DNA of 64,000 nt, taken from Sporomusa ovata DSM 2662 (GTDB lineage Bacteria; Bacillota; Negativicutes; Sporomusales; Sporomusaceae). The notes under the pieces are model-generated. The model had not been told where the DNA came from and did no database searches. It was given only the letters and a program-made list of their open reading frames with translations. Shown one piece after another: positions 59,401 to 64,000 of the stretch (the stretch's first letter is position 1; the number at the start of each line of letters is the position of its first letter). The translations under genes and the position numbers were made by a program. The stretch covers positions 186,001 to 250,000 of the forward strand of contig NZ_ASXP01000004.1 of assembly GCF_000445445.1 (NCBI RefSeq), read 5' to 3'.

Positions 59401-62149
59401 GGTTGCTGATTTTACCGAAGTATTCTTTAATGACCCTGTATCTGCTAATTCTCATTACCCTGACTTATTTAACGACTTTGTCAACTCTTTATCTACAAAT
59501 GCGGATTTAGCTAACGATGTAAATGAAATTCGCAACCTATATGATCGTTGGCATAGACAGGATGCATGGGAAAGGGCTATTGGTTCAATCTCTTGGGGTG
59601 ATGAGAAAAAGGAGCTTAGTTGGGGAGCCTTAAAAGAAAATGTAAATAAGGCCTGGAAGTCTATTTATCGTAACTGGTTTGAAGAATATCAGCCAGTCGC
59701 GGAGATGGTAGAAAAGATTGAAAAGAATCTTGGTGTAAAACTGAGTGACGCGGCTAATCCTTATGTGCAAGCCAGGCTTGCGAGAGGATGGGAAGGCAAA
59801 GCCAGGGCATTATTAGAGGGCAATGAACATACCGCAAAGGGCTTGCAGGAAGTTTACAAGACAATTGATTTTAGGGACTTTAAGTCAATTCAACATATTT
59901 TAGAAGAAGTCGGCGCGCTTAAAGATAAGGAAGTCATGAAACGGTTTTCTGCTTACTGCACAGTCGTTCATTCCTTTGATGTTATGAGCAGGCAGTTAAA
60001 AGAACATTTACGCAACAAAGTTTCTGATACTGCATGGTATAACCAAGTAAAGTTTGATTATGAGCAAAACAATGAAGCTGATCCTGGTGAAACTGATAAA
60101 ACTTCCAGCAAAAAGCCGAAGAAAGAGAAAGTTGTTGACTGGTTAGTTGATACATGGCGCGCCGGGGAATGGAACTCTGAGGCATGGGGCAAATTGCCTG
60201 CTTTTAAAACAGCTTTTTCGGAAAAAGATTGTAGAGAAATCATGGATACGGCTCCCGAACAGTTAAAAAAGGCTCAGAGGGATATTGTTAAATTCAGTAA
60301 TACATTACTTTCAATCATGGCTGATTCGGGCGTGATTTCGTATAAGACATATAATATCTGGCGTAAAAAGTGGCCAAACTATGTACCTTTATTCCGCGAA
60401 TTTGAGGATTCAGCCGTCAATAATCTTGGTAATAGCCTAAATGAAATGGTTGGCAGTACGCGGGATATTATCAATCCGGTGGAGTCCATTATTGCTAATA
60501 CCTTTAAGTTTATGAAGCGTGCCGAACATAATCGATTTAAGCAAAAGGTGGCTATGCTTGGTAAATTCGAGGCAGCAGGTAAATTGGTGGAAGAAGTTGA
60601 CGCAGGCGGCGCAACGGCCAAAGAGTCAGTCTTTCGTGTGACATTTGCCGGGGAACCGAAATACTTCCAAACTACACCTGAAATGTACCGGGCAATTAAT
60701 GCTATGGATGAAGAACACGGCAATTTGTTTCTCAAAATACTCGGTTATCCGGCTAAAATACTTCGGGCCGGTGCCACCATGTTTAGCCCGGACTTTATAG
60801 TCAAAAATCCTTTAAGAGACTCAATTGAGGCCGGTATTTATGCCCGGCACGGTTTTTTGCCAATTATTGACTTTATTCGTGGTTTAGCACATGTAATCAA
60901 TAAAGACTCCCTATATTGGGAGTTTCTTTCGTCTGGTGCGGCTCAATCAAATTTAGTTTCAATGGACCGAAATTACATGCGGAACTGTGTTAAAAAGATG
61001 GTAGAAAGCGACAAAAAATATAATTTTAATGTTTTCGAATGGTTGCGGTCGCTGTCGGAATTTATGGAGAATGCTACTCGGGTAGGGGCTTACGAAAAAG
61101 CCAAAAAGTCCGGTGCCAAAATGGAAGAGGCGGCAATTGAAGGCAGGGACGTTGTTATTGACTTTGGCAGACATGGCACTGCATCGGTAGCTGCTAACCA
61201 GGTGATTGCCTTCTTTAATGCTCAGTTGCAAGGGTATGATAAGTTTTTCCGGGCCTTAAAAGACCCTAAGGAAAGGGCGAGAATGACGGCAATGTCGCTC
61301 ATATACATCACCTTGCCGACCCTTCTTTTATGGTGGTTAAATAAGGATGATGAACGCTACAAAGAAACGCAACAATGGGAAAAGGATTCATTTTGGTTTA
61401 TTCCGATAGGGAATACCCTATTTCGGCTTCCTAAACCTTTTCCTCCACTTGGGTTTATCTTTGGTTCGTTCCCTGAGAGGTTCCTAAATTGGGCTGTTAA
61501 TCACGATAAGAATGCTTTTAATGTTGATGGTTGGGGATTAGCTAAAACTACAGCACTGTCGTTTCTGCCAACAGCACTATTGCCTATCGTGGAACTGGTT
61601 ACAAACAAATCCTTGTTTACCGGGAAGGCCATTATTCCGCAATCGCAAGAAAAGCTGCCGGCAAAAATGCAATATGACCCGACTACCTCTTCGATAGCAA
61701 AAAAAACAGGAGAAATCTTGGATTTGTCACCAAAACAAATTGAACATTTTATTCGCGGCTATACAGCTGGACTCGGTAGTACAGGTTTATGGATGGTTGA
61801 CGCGGCAACCGGCCATAAGAATTTATCTGACCCTGGCAATATCCCGGGTGTCAGGGCTTTGGTTGCCAAGTCCTATCTGCATCCTCAAAGTGTAAGTGAA
61901 TTTTTTGACAGGTATAAGGAAATGGATGGACTCTACCAAGAGTACAGGATGACAGGGGAGAAACCAAAAGGCTTTGATGGTGCAGAATATGGCAGGCTCA
62001 GGCAAGGCAAAAAAGCTCTTGATGATCTTTATGAAGCTCAAGGGAAGATTCAAAAGAGTAAAATGCCGGAAGAAGAAAAGAATAAACGGATTGAAAAAAT
62101 AACACAACGGGCCGCTGAGATATCACGGACTGTATTGCAAAAGAAATAG
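50402..62149 (+). CDS. 3,915-aa polyvalent internal virion protein (transglycosylase, methyltransferase, helicase, peptidase-like, nuclease-like)
   Basis: One open frame of 11.7 kb. Domains by residue: LNSLPEN repeats at the start; lytic transglycosylase (about 368-455, IESGG with Glu378, GKYQIM); N6-adenine methyltransferase (EPSAGIGGLA about 1107, NPPF 1171-1174); disordered linker (about 1275-1450); Strawberry-notch-type helicase (GDGTGVGKG 1516-1524, DEAH 1636-1639, QGFGRTHRS 2037-2045); HESLH metal site (2569-2573); nuclease-like domain of the BECR type (about 2715-2860); C-terminal membrane-associated polyvalent domain (about 3450-3830). It would be ejected with the DNA: it opens the wall, then modifies or guards the DNA. 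No frameshift is seen. Confidence 0.88.
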   Translation: MAELDDILNSLPENKSANDILNDLPMNPDNKPTNSSMPDIFGKYILSPENPFTGHVIRGIGTAIKGLNDTIVEMGRPSYKSPKEWKEEQTGLSKAISNTGESIQQHYDDNFGKGYEPYSVDWYASNIGEMLPTSVGLGAAGLAALRNGNPQVINQGAADIAARLGAGAKAAKWIGEGAGAGYVGTIGAYPEAALEGNDAFNEEYEAAKKEGLSDADATVRANKAKNFTTAANMFMLGGTNTAELLAGVGKLPFEVPKSGAKRLLMNAGRVGAAAEIEGQQEGAQEIIQSLAQNKPWSYNDENVVQARSLGRVAGGLFGAAGRIGDAIESRANNNVNEVLNSLPENRPSDNSNTNNSNSHSNDFNTQLKTFKAAITDIESGGDYDAIGPEIDGDRARGKYQIMESNWPSWAENAGLPADAPMTPENQERVVDAKMKEYYNEFGGDWGKVAIAWHAGPGRADLMDEQLANLSDGNMSTLDYRNSVLSKMGNISPGNSTALTNNLSREKQQKIQDWVDDRLAQSDDISEINFLEDNKKDLPGLIEIGQRYKLLDEGDAQQSNDPPTDNSKAGIIGRQTPVAQVAEAEDLQNLQQFPEQEEKQIITPGKPLSQAMADDYAANMQIPTRKDYHQEIANIVNAVAAGKFDAAERELHSLRNNRQGLVNALNAVNTQKFDTAENTIKENIRKDQYDKLDDLERLFIDALEFHKAPLDSVESELQREYNKRLDDYANILRGQMKQGTEKIVHENASGDKFTRNTSMNYQWYRDMLKRNGGQMPNKANLGYELQQIAGNHLKNGYVDPTYGPQVPEAEMESFRDLEAAVNGIQQTKGKIRPAVREELRASQPGSTGGNQNIQQAARDAIPIAKGFGEQPEPITPIASNVSVDQQPLTPVQQKQVEGALKSPTLKKLHEKAKTDTKAKEHFEKLPEHVRKAIEQRDQQESGNSVENRVESKQEELQNTPRPVETQTSESTQETHYANSVSKLGDWVHEQLAKGNKFGSATLFKEADKAFVGTQAQGKYNAKDAYDALEMGINKFILNHKSLNPATADSVEDARKAIELIKREILSQIPTQTKRTAEQEEFQQFSTPPHIAYVAAWVANTDKNDTVLEPSAGIGGLAAFAKLTGAKVFVNELSERRAAIVKQLPFDRVFTENAEQIDNILPADVKPTAVIMNPPFSSTAGRMQGQRKTMNATAHIEQALKRLEPNGRLVAIVGRGMADNAASFQSWWKKIKSEYNVRANIGIDGKDYTKYGTGFDIQIFVIDKTGKTQNPTITGNVASAEEALPILEAIRDGRTATRDRFDEQTSDQSTSEAVSQEGGRVPGPVRGPVPVSTDNMGNRERGSSDRRQAGVKGVNPGNGSETSKRYSDNSNEISVESGRNQSSESSNKQSKGTENAGGRSMVSDGSIADSNRRTHGRSTIAIEATVNQAEAELSDSTFDNYQPQRLKVAGAKKHPSPLVQSAAMAAVEPPAPTYTPNLPKEVIEKGKMSIAQIEPVVYAGQSFEQTLPSGSRKGYFIGDGTGVGKGREISGIIMDSLRSGKKKAIWVSKNDPLFDDAIRDWTDLGGNKEDLLLMSKIKLGDPIPEKKNGIVFTTYNTLGSNLDVGSNGNIQVKPGKKARLDQLVEWVGKDFDGVIAFDEAHMMANSTTQEGTRGKKKPSVRGLVGVELQKQLPNARVVYVSATGATEVENLAYASRLGLWGEGTPFANVNDFISEIKSSGIAAMELVARDMKALGVYIARNLSFDGVSYGTLTHELTPEQREIYDTMAQGWQTVLQNIYRALKETGAVDEQGKTLNPQVKSSAMSAFWGAQQRFFNQILTSMQMPAVIDDVKKQIKAGNSVVMQLVNTNEATQNRQIANMPKDQALEELDLTPRDMLMQYLDKSFPTEQYEEYLDDEGNKRSRMVVDSQGKPVQNREAVAMKEQLMSKLGAMKVPDGPLEMIINTFGTKAVAEVTGRQRRVVKEHNKDTGRVEARIEARSKAHNKADVRAFLDDKKSILIFSDAGGTGQSFHAGANMKNQRRRIHYLIQPGWRADSAVQGFGRTHRSGEVSQPHYTLVTTDLRGQKRFISTIARRLDQLGALTKGQRDAANQGLFSAKDNLESQYARDALQRFYENLMHNVYTDLNSSDLLKKMGMEAMENEDRQSAKRNVNQELMRDVPKFLNRLLTLEYEEQNKVFDYFSAIMDDIIDRHIAQGTLDTGMENYRALSVGVKDEKTVYSDPKSGAETKYVELEAKHKNELIPWRLVERMPNFVGIYKNSRSGKVWAVRKGITRTTEQGRVVDTYFLQSPSKNRYQTVDESEFNREGWEKIGVDSKATQEAWEEVVKGEPEFKTEKLHMITGAILPIWDRLPHGTARVLRVQTDDNRRFLGRVIKEREVDQTLKRLDTKREHNYSVSEIKDKLLNENYEVELSNGWRLAKRRVSNENRIEIIGDDLWKYNSQFLDHDIFSERIQWKTRYFIPTAEKFDAAYNWLIKDRPVTEVIPPANPNIKYSAGKNTPHDTAIEHALHIRFIPESKLKTNEMALSELGIQLGVPVRFFIGSRGKRGFHVDGITYINRNGDRGTEWAFWHESLHWIKQQDPALYQDLYNAVNNTFAATPEQITAYRTTIEQGELKGKNGEYLLNDDDIIEEMFGDEMADIAKRQQWFNRLAQQNKGLFDRFVSYLKKMLANIKAMVSGTGQYSGFNPNQVKVIENSLRHVLLSLKDASGQRVMQNKTEFPYRELQAQYSSGNTQNQIQKNIASGMEAMEKVIREHTDVVNAMYRPEVGGVSFYWGTPGKGKKFKSGSGVSHIIAKRNFEGKNGEDIARKLVEVIAHGKVGEVYGPPKWERVNVSHDGHTAVLSLYKDGNLQTWLLTGWENNKEGSDVLGEGYDSSETTHADPSLTRTSMGAESSIKGSIPESNQSFQRDQKDVKKGTIKYSADSEASKSLSRQDIKRAIEELGAPLRWGRISDPSVRSIYKDIIQVVRTKRAFDWDAINNAVGKLLYKKLNLTKKGYEANEVADFTEVFFNDPVSANSHYPDLFNDFVNSLSTNADLANDVNEIRNLYDRWHRQDAWERAIGSISWGDEKKELSWGALKENVNKAWKSIYRNWFEEYQPVAEMVEKIEKNLGVKLSDAANPYVQARLARGWEGKARALLEGNEHTAKGLQEVYKTIDFRDFKSIQHILEEVGALKDKEVMKRFSAYCTVVHSFDVMSRQLKEHLRNKVSDTAWYNQVKFDYEQNNEADPGETDKTSSKKPKKEKVVDWLVDTWRAGEWNSEAWGKLPAFKTAFSEKDCREIMDTAPEQLKKAQRDIVKFSNTLLSIMADSGVISYKTYNIWRKKWPNYVPLFREFEDSAVNNLGNSLNEMVGSTRDIINPVESIIANTFKFMKRAEHNRFKQKVAMLGKFEAAGKLVEEVDAGGATAKESVFRVTFAGEPKYFQTTPEMYRAINAMDEEHGNLFLKILGYPAKILRAGATMFSPDFIVKNPLRDSIEAGIYARHGFLPIIDFIRGLAHVINKDSLYWEFLSSGAAQSNLVSMDRNYMRNCVKKMVESDKKYNFNVFEWLRSLSEFMENATRVGAYEKAKKSGAKMEEAAIEGRDVVIDFGRHGTASVAANQVIAFFNAQLQGYDKFFRALKDPKERARMTAMSLIYITLPTLLLWWLNKDDERYKETQQWEKDSFWFIPIGNTLFRLPKPFPPLGFIFGSFPERFLNWAVNHDKNAFNVDGWGLAKTTALSFLPTALLPIVELVTNKSLFTGKAIIPQSQEKLPAKMQYDPTTSSIAKKTGEILDLSPKQIEHFIRGYTAGLGSTGLWMVDAATGHKNLSDPGNIPGVRALVAKSYLHPQSVSEFFDRYKEMDGLYQEYRMTGEKPKGFDGAEYGRLRQGKKALDDLYEAQGKIQKSKMPEEEKNKRIEKITQRAAEISRTVLQKK
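54270..54656 (+). CDS. 128-aa protein encoded inside the giant gene (+1 frame)
   Basis: The ATG at 54270 has GGAGGCGATTAGAG at ideal distance. The product (MAVRQQEIDSMNKHPINQLA ... ELTLGMAQKLQNVTPITAMK ... AAWYLTDQLQIAIDEHMAEA) is helical with balanced composition, like a folded protein. The host frame here is the low-complexity Ser/Gly/Asn/Arg linker of the giant protein. The clear ribosome site and normal composition argue for a real embedded gene. No family recognised. Confidence 0.7.
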   Translation: MAVRQQEIDSMNKHPINQLAKQFLKKAGEYPDPYGGLFLYQLITWGIESGEVVIDDRQGLKELTLGMAQKLQNVTPITAMKYLLNRDGINQARAVISSLKAQKTPEDAAWYLTDQLQIAIDEHMAEAQ

Positions 62150-62155
62150 GCGGGG

Positions 62156-62329
62156 TTATTCCCGCCTATACCACTGTATGAGCCTATATATTCCGTACGC
62201 CGGTGCTGTCAATATTGTAAGGCCTAAAACAACTTCAACAAATGCCATAATTCCAGACCACGCAACACATAGCAGTGGCACGAATATAAGCCAAAACAGG
62301 ACAGCATGGTACACATCTTTGAATGTCAC
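62156..62329 (-). CDS. 57-aa reverse-strand membrane protein
   Basis: GTG start with GGATGGTGATACC; two hydrophobic helices (about 8-25 and 28-48) and a basic end QWYRRE. Its stop lies in the hairpin GGCGGG-GTTATT-CCCGCC just after the giant gene. It is likely a lysogen-expressed cargo gene. Unknown. Confidence 0.6.
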   Translation of the reverse strand: MTFKDVYHAVLFWLIFVPLLCVAWSGIMAFVEVVLGLTILTAPAYGIYRLIQWYRRE

Positions 62330-62394
62330 GGTATCACCATCCTATTAGTACATTATAACGAAAATTAGAAAGATTGAGGTGTCAATTTTGACAA

Positions 62395-62434
62395 ATATGC
62401 CGCGCGAACCATGCCGCTGAGAGCGGTTATTTTT
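62395..62434 (+). repeat. 40-bp repeat with MPREPCR mini-ORF and hairpin, copy 2
   Basis: Same as 47435-47474 with one base change. It lies just before the holin gene. Confidence 0.7.
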
Positions 62435-62460
62435 ATGTACAAAATTTGGGGGGAGAAATT

Positions 62461-62976
62461 TTGAGAGAAATCTTTGAAAATGTGTTAGCGGCGGCGAAGT
62501 CAGCCGCAGTATCAATTATGGATGTGGCACCGGTTAAAGCAACAGCAGCCGGTGCCCTTGCTTTTGCGACCGGCAGCCATGGTACGGCATTGATGGCATT
62601 TGCCATACTGATCTTGATTGATTTGCTGACTAAATACCTGTCGCTATCAGCGCAGAGGCTGAATGACCGCAACCTGCCATCGGGACTATGGCAGTGTCTT
62701 ATTGGTATTTACGCCGCATTTAAAGACGGATATATCAAGTCTGAACTGATGAAAACCAAGTTTGCCGGGAAGATCATATTATATATGGTTCTAGTATCGG
62801 CAGCAATTCAGGTTGACGTTATGGCTAAGGGAGACGATTTGTTCTTGAAAGCGGCCTGGTACTACCTTGCCGGCACAGAGTTTATTAGTATTGCAGAAAA
62901 TCTCAGGGATGCAGGGGTACAGAGTTTAGATCCGTTATTGACGTTTATTAGAACAAGGCTGGGGGGATTGAAATGA
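62461..62976 (+). CDS. phage holin
   Basis: 171 residues, TTG start with GGGGGGAG. Three hydrophobic stretches (about 27-52, 99-118 and 130-146) and NDRNLPSGLWQCLIGIYAAF match the toxin-secretion/phage-lysis holin family. It forms holes in the inner membrane so that endolysin can reach the wall. It overlaps the endolysin start (ATGA). Confidence 0.85.
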   Translation: MREIFENVLAAAKSAAVSIMDVAPVKATAAGALAFATGSHGTALMAFAILILIDLLTKYLSLSAQRLNDRNLPSGLWQCLIGIYAAFKDGYIKSELMKTKFAGKIILYMVLVSAAIQVDVMAKGDDLFLKAAWYYLAGTEFISIAENLRDAGVQSLDPLLTFIRTRLGGLK

Positions 62977-63539
62977 TTAAGGGTATTGATGTAAGTTACC
63001 ACAATGGTGAAGTAGATTGGCAGGCCGTAGCTGATGCCGACATTAAGTTTGTTATGATCCGTTGCTCGTATGGACTACAATCGAAAGATAAAATGTTTGC
63101 CAAGAACGTTGCTGGTGCAAAAGCTGCTGGCTTAAAAGTTGGTGCATATCATTATAGCTATGCTCTTAGTGTGGAAGATGCCGTTCAGGAAGCAGCTAAT
63201 TGCCGTGAAGCTATTGAAAATGCTGGTGTGTGCTTAGAACTTCCGGTGTTCTTCGACATGGAAGACGCGGACGGTTACAAAGAGCGTAATGGCTTTGCCT
63301 TTGATCCGGTAGAGATAACTGCTATGTGCAAAGCATTTATTGATAGCGTTGGCCTTGATTGCGGGGTTTACGCCTCATACTCTTGGCTGACTGATTACAT
63401 CGACTGGAAAGGCCTTGGCTGCGCTATCTGGAACGCTCAATGGAGTGCCAACGACGATCTCAAAGGATATATGTGGCAATATACCGATAGCCTGGAGATT
63501 GGTGGCCGGTGCTTTGACGGTAATATCAAATATGAATAA
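62973..63539 (+). CDS. endolysin, GH25 lysozyme (muramidase)
   Basis: 188 residues: GIDVSYHNG with Asp6, VGAYHYSY and PVFFDMEDADG with Asp95 and Glu97, the catalytic acids of GH25, then CGVYASYSWL and AIWNAQWS. It cuts the glycan bond of peptidoglycan. There is no signal peptide, so it needs the holin. No wall-binding domain is present. Confidence 0.95.
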   Translation: MIKGIDVSYHNGEVDWQAVADADIKFVMIRCSYGLQSKDKMFAKNVAGAKAAGLKVGAYHYSYALSVEDAVQEAANCREAIENAGVCLELPVFFDMEDADGYKERNGFAFDPVEITAMCKAFIDSVGLDCGVYASYSWLTDYIDWKGLGCAIWNAQWSANDDLKGYMWQYTDSLEIGGRCFDGNIKYE

Positions 63540-63553
63540 AAGGAGGCATTACC

Positions 63554-63694
63554 ATGTTAAAAACAATCGGATTGCGGCTATTTTTCTTTTTCTTTGAAGG
63601 CAATATAGCCGAAGGTCAAATCGGAATTAATTTAATTAACCTCAGTATCGCGGCAGCGTTCTTCGCTGCCGGTTTTATTGTGGGAAAAATATAG
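63554..63694 (+). CDS. 46-aa membrane protein in the lysis cassette
   Basis: Amphipathic and hydrophobic helices (LRLFFFFFEGN ... SIAAAFFAAGFIVG). AGGAGG precedes the ATG. Possibly a second small holin or antiholin; unproven. Confidence 0.55.
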   Translation: MLKTIGLRLFFFFFEGNIAEGQIGINLINLSIAAAFFAAGFIVGKI

Positions 63695-63750
63695 GACAAT
63701 AAAAATAGCGCCACATGTTCCGGGCGGCGCTTAAGGGAGAGGAAAGAATT

Positions 63751-64000
63751 ATGTTTAGTTTAACCAAGCGCCAGGCGGTTATACTGCTTGGCGTTGTTTT
63801 ATTGCTTGTAGCATGTTGGCTGCTTTACCAATATTTTCACCAGCCGCAGCCGGTAACTGTCGAATCTCAGCAGCTGGCCGAGACCCCAGCCGGGGTAGAC
63901 CTGGCAGCAAAGAACGCTCATATTGATATGTTGCAATCGCAGTTAAATGAAGCGGCCCAGCAGATTGCCGAGTTGAAAAATAAACCACCTGACACGATTA
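63751..64000 (+). CDS. spanin-like membrane protein, 3'-partial
   Basis: GAGGAAAG before ATG. One N-terminal helix (AVILLGVVLLLVACWLLYQY, about 9-28), then a periplasmic part that becomes a coiled coil (HIDMLQSQLNEAAQQIAELK). This is the i-spanin (Rz-like) plan; diderm hosts need spanins to break the outer membrane. The gene continues past the window. Confidence 0.6.
   Translation, partial: MFSLTKRQAVILLGVVLLLVACWLLYQYFHQPQPVTVESQQLAETPAGVDLAAKNAHIDMLQSQLNEAAQQIAELKNKPPDTI

Larger units (their letters stand above)
7601..64000. mobile_element. prophage, podovirus-like, left end to beyond the window
   Basis: The left end is marked by a serine recombinase beside a broken host gene. The interior carries repressor, replication, terminase, portal, SU10-type capsid, tail, internal virion and lysis genes in normal phage order. 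There is no tail tube, tape measure or sheath gene, while tail-hub, tailspike and large internal virion proteins are present, which indicates a short-tailed virion. The right end is not reached, so the length is at least 56 kb. Confidence 0.95.

Overview
The window is a bacterial chromosome segment that runs into a large prophage. The host part (1 to about 7,600) carries LemA and DUF2207 membrane proteins, a tRNA-Pro, a SIR2-like protein, class II fructose-bisphosphate aldolase and an RluD-type pseudouridine synthase. Three things suggest a spore-forming, diderm Firmicute of the Sporomusa/Pelosinus type (Negativicutes): TTG/GTG-rich starts with strong AGGAGG sites, a Spo0E-like phosphatase in the prophage, and a spanin-like protein in the lysis cassette. 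This is inference; no marker gene such as 16S rRNA is present.

The prophage starts at about 7,600 and continues past the right edge, so at least 56 kb is seen. A large serine recombinase gene lies at its left edge. The recombinase stop codon abuts the 3' half of a host gene (ferritin-like in appearance) that has lost its 5' half, so this gene is the likely attachment site. Next comes an accessory and immunity region (9.0-17.7 kb). It holds leftward lysogenic genes, a CI-like repressor facing a small Cro-like HTH protein across overlapping promoters and operators, two divergent ribbon-helix-helix genes around AATTC palindromes, and reverse-strand cargo genes flanked by a repeated core sequence.

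The early rightward operon (17.7-31.5 kb) encodes a candidate single-strand annealing protein, an SbcCD-like nuclease pair, DUF2786, PP-loop, HNH, VRR-NUC and radical-SAM proteins, an ASCH protein and a replication initiator. The initiator gene contains six iterons and three AT-rich direct repeats, like a lambda-type origin. It is followed by a cytosine-5 methyltransferase whose recognition region appears to be read out of frame. A stretch of tiny genes separated by strong terminators (31.5-32.8 kb) includes the Spo0E-like gene.

The late region (32.8-64 kb) has a short-tailed (podovirus) plan: small and large terminase, portal, a DUF2829 (Tad2-family) protein, scaffold, SU10-type capsid, adaptors, tail hub, beta-helix tailspike, an internal virion protein ending in a Hint domain, another internal protein, and an 11.7-kb gene for a 3,915-residue polyvalent protein (transglycosylase, methyltransferase, Strawberry-notch-type helicase, HExxH, nuclease-like domain and a membrane-associated C-terminus). 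A 128-codon gene with its own ribosome binding site is embedded out of frame in the disordered linker of that giant gene. Holin, GH25 endolysin, a small membrane protein and the start of a spanin-like protein close the window.
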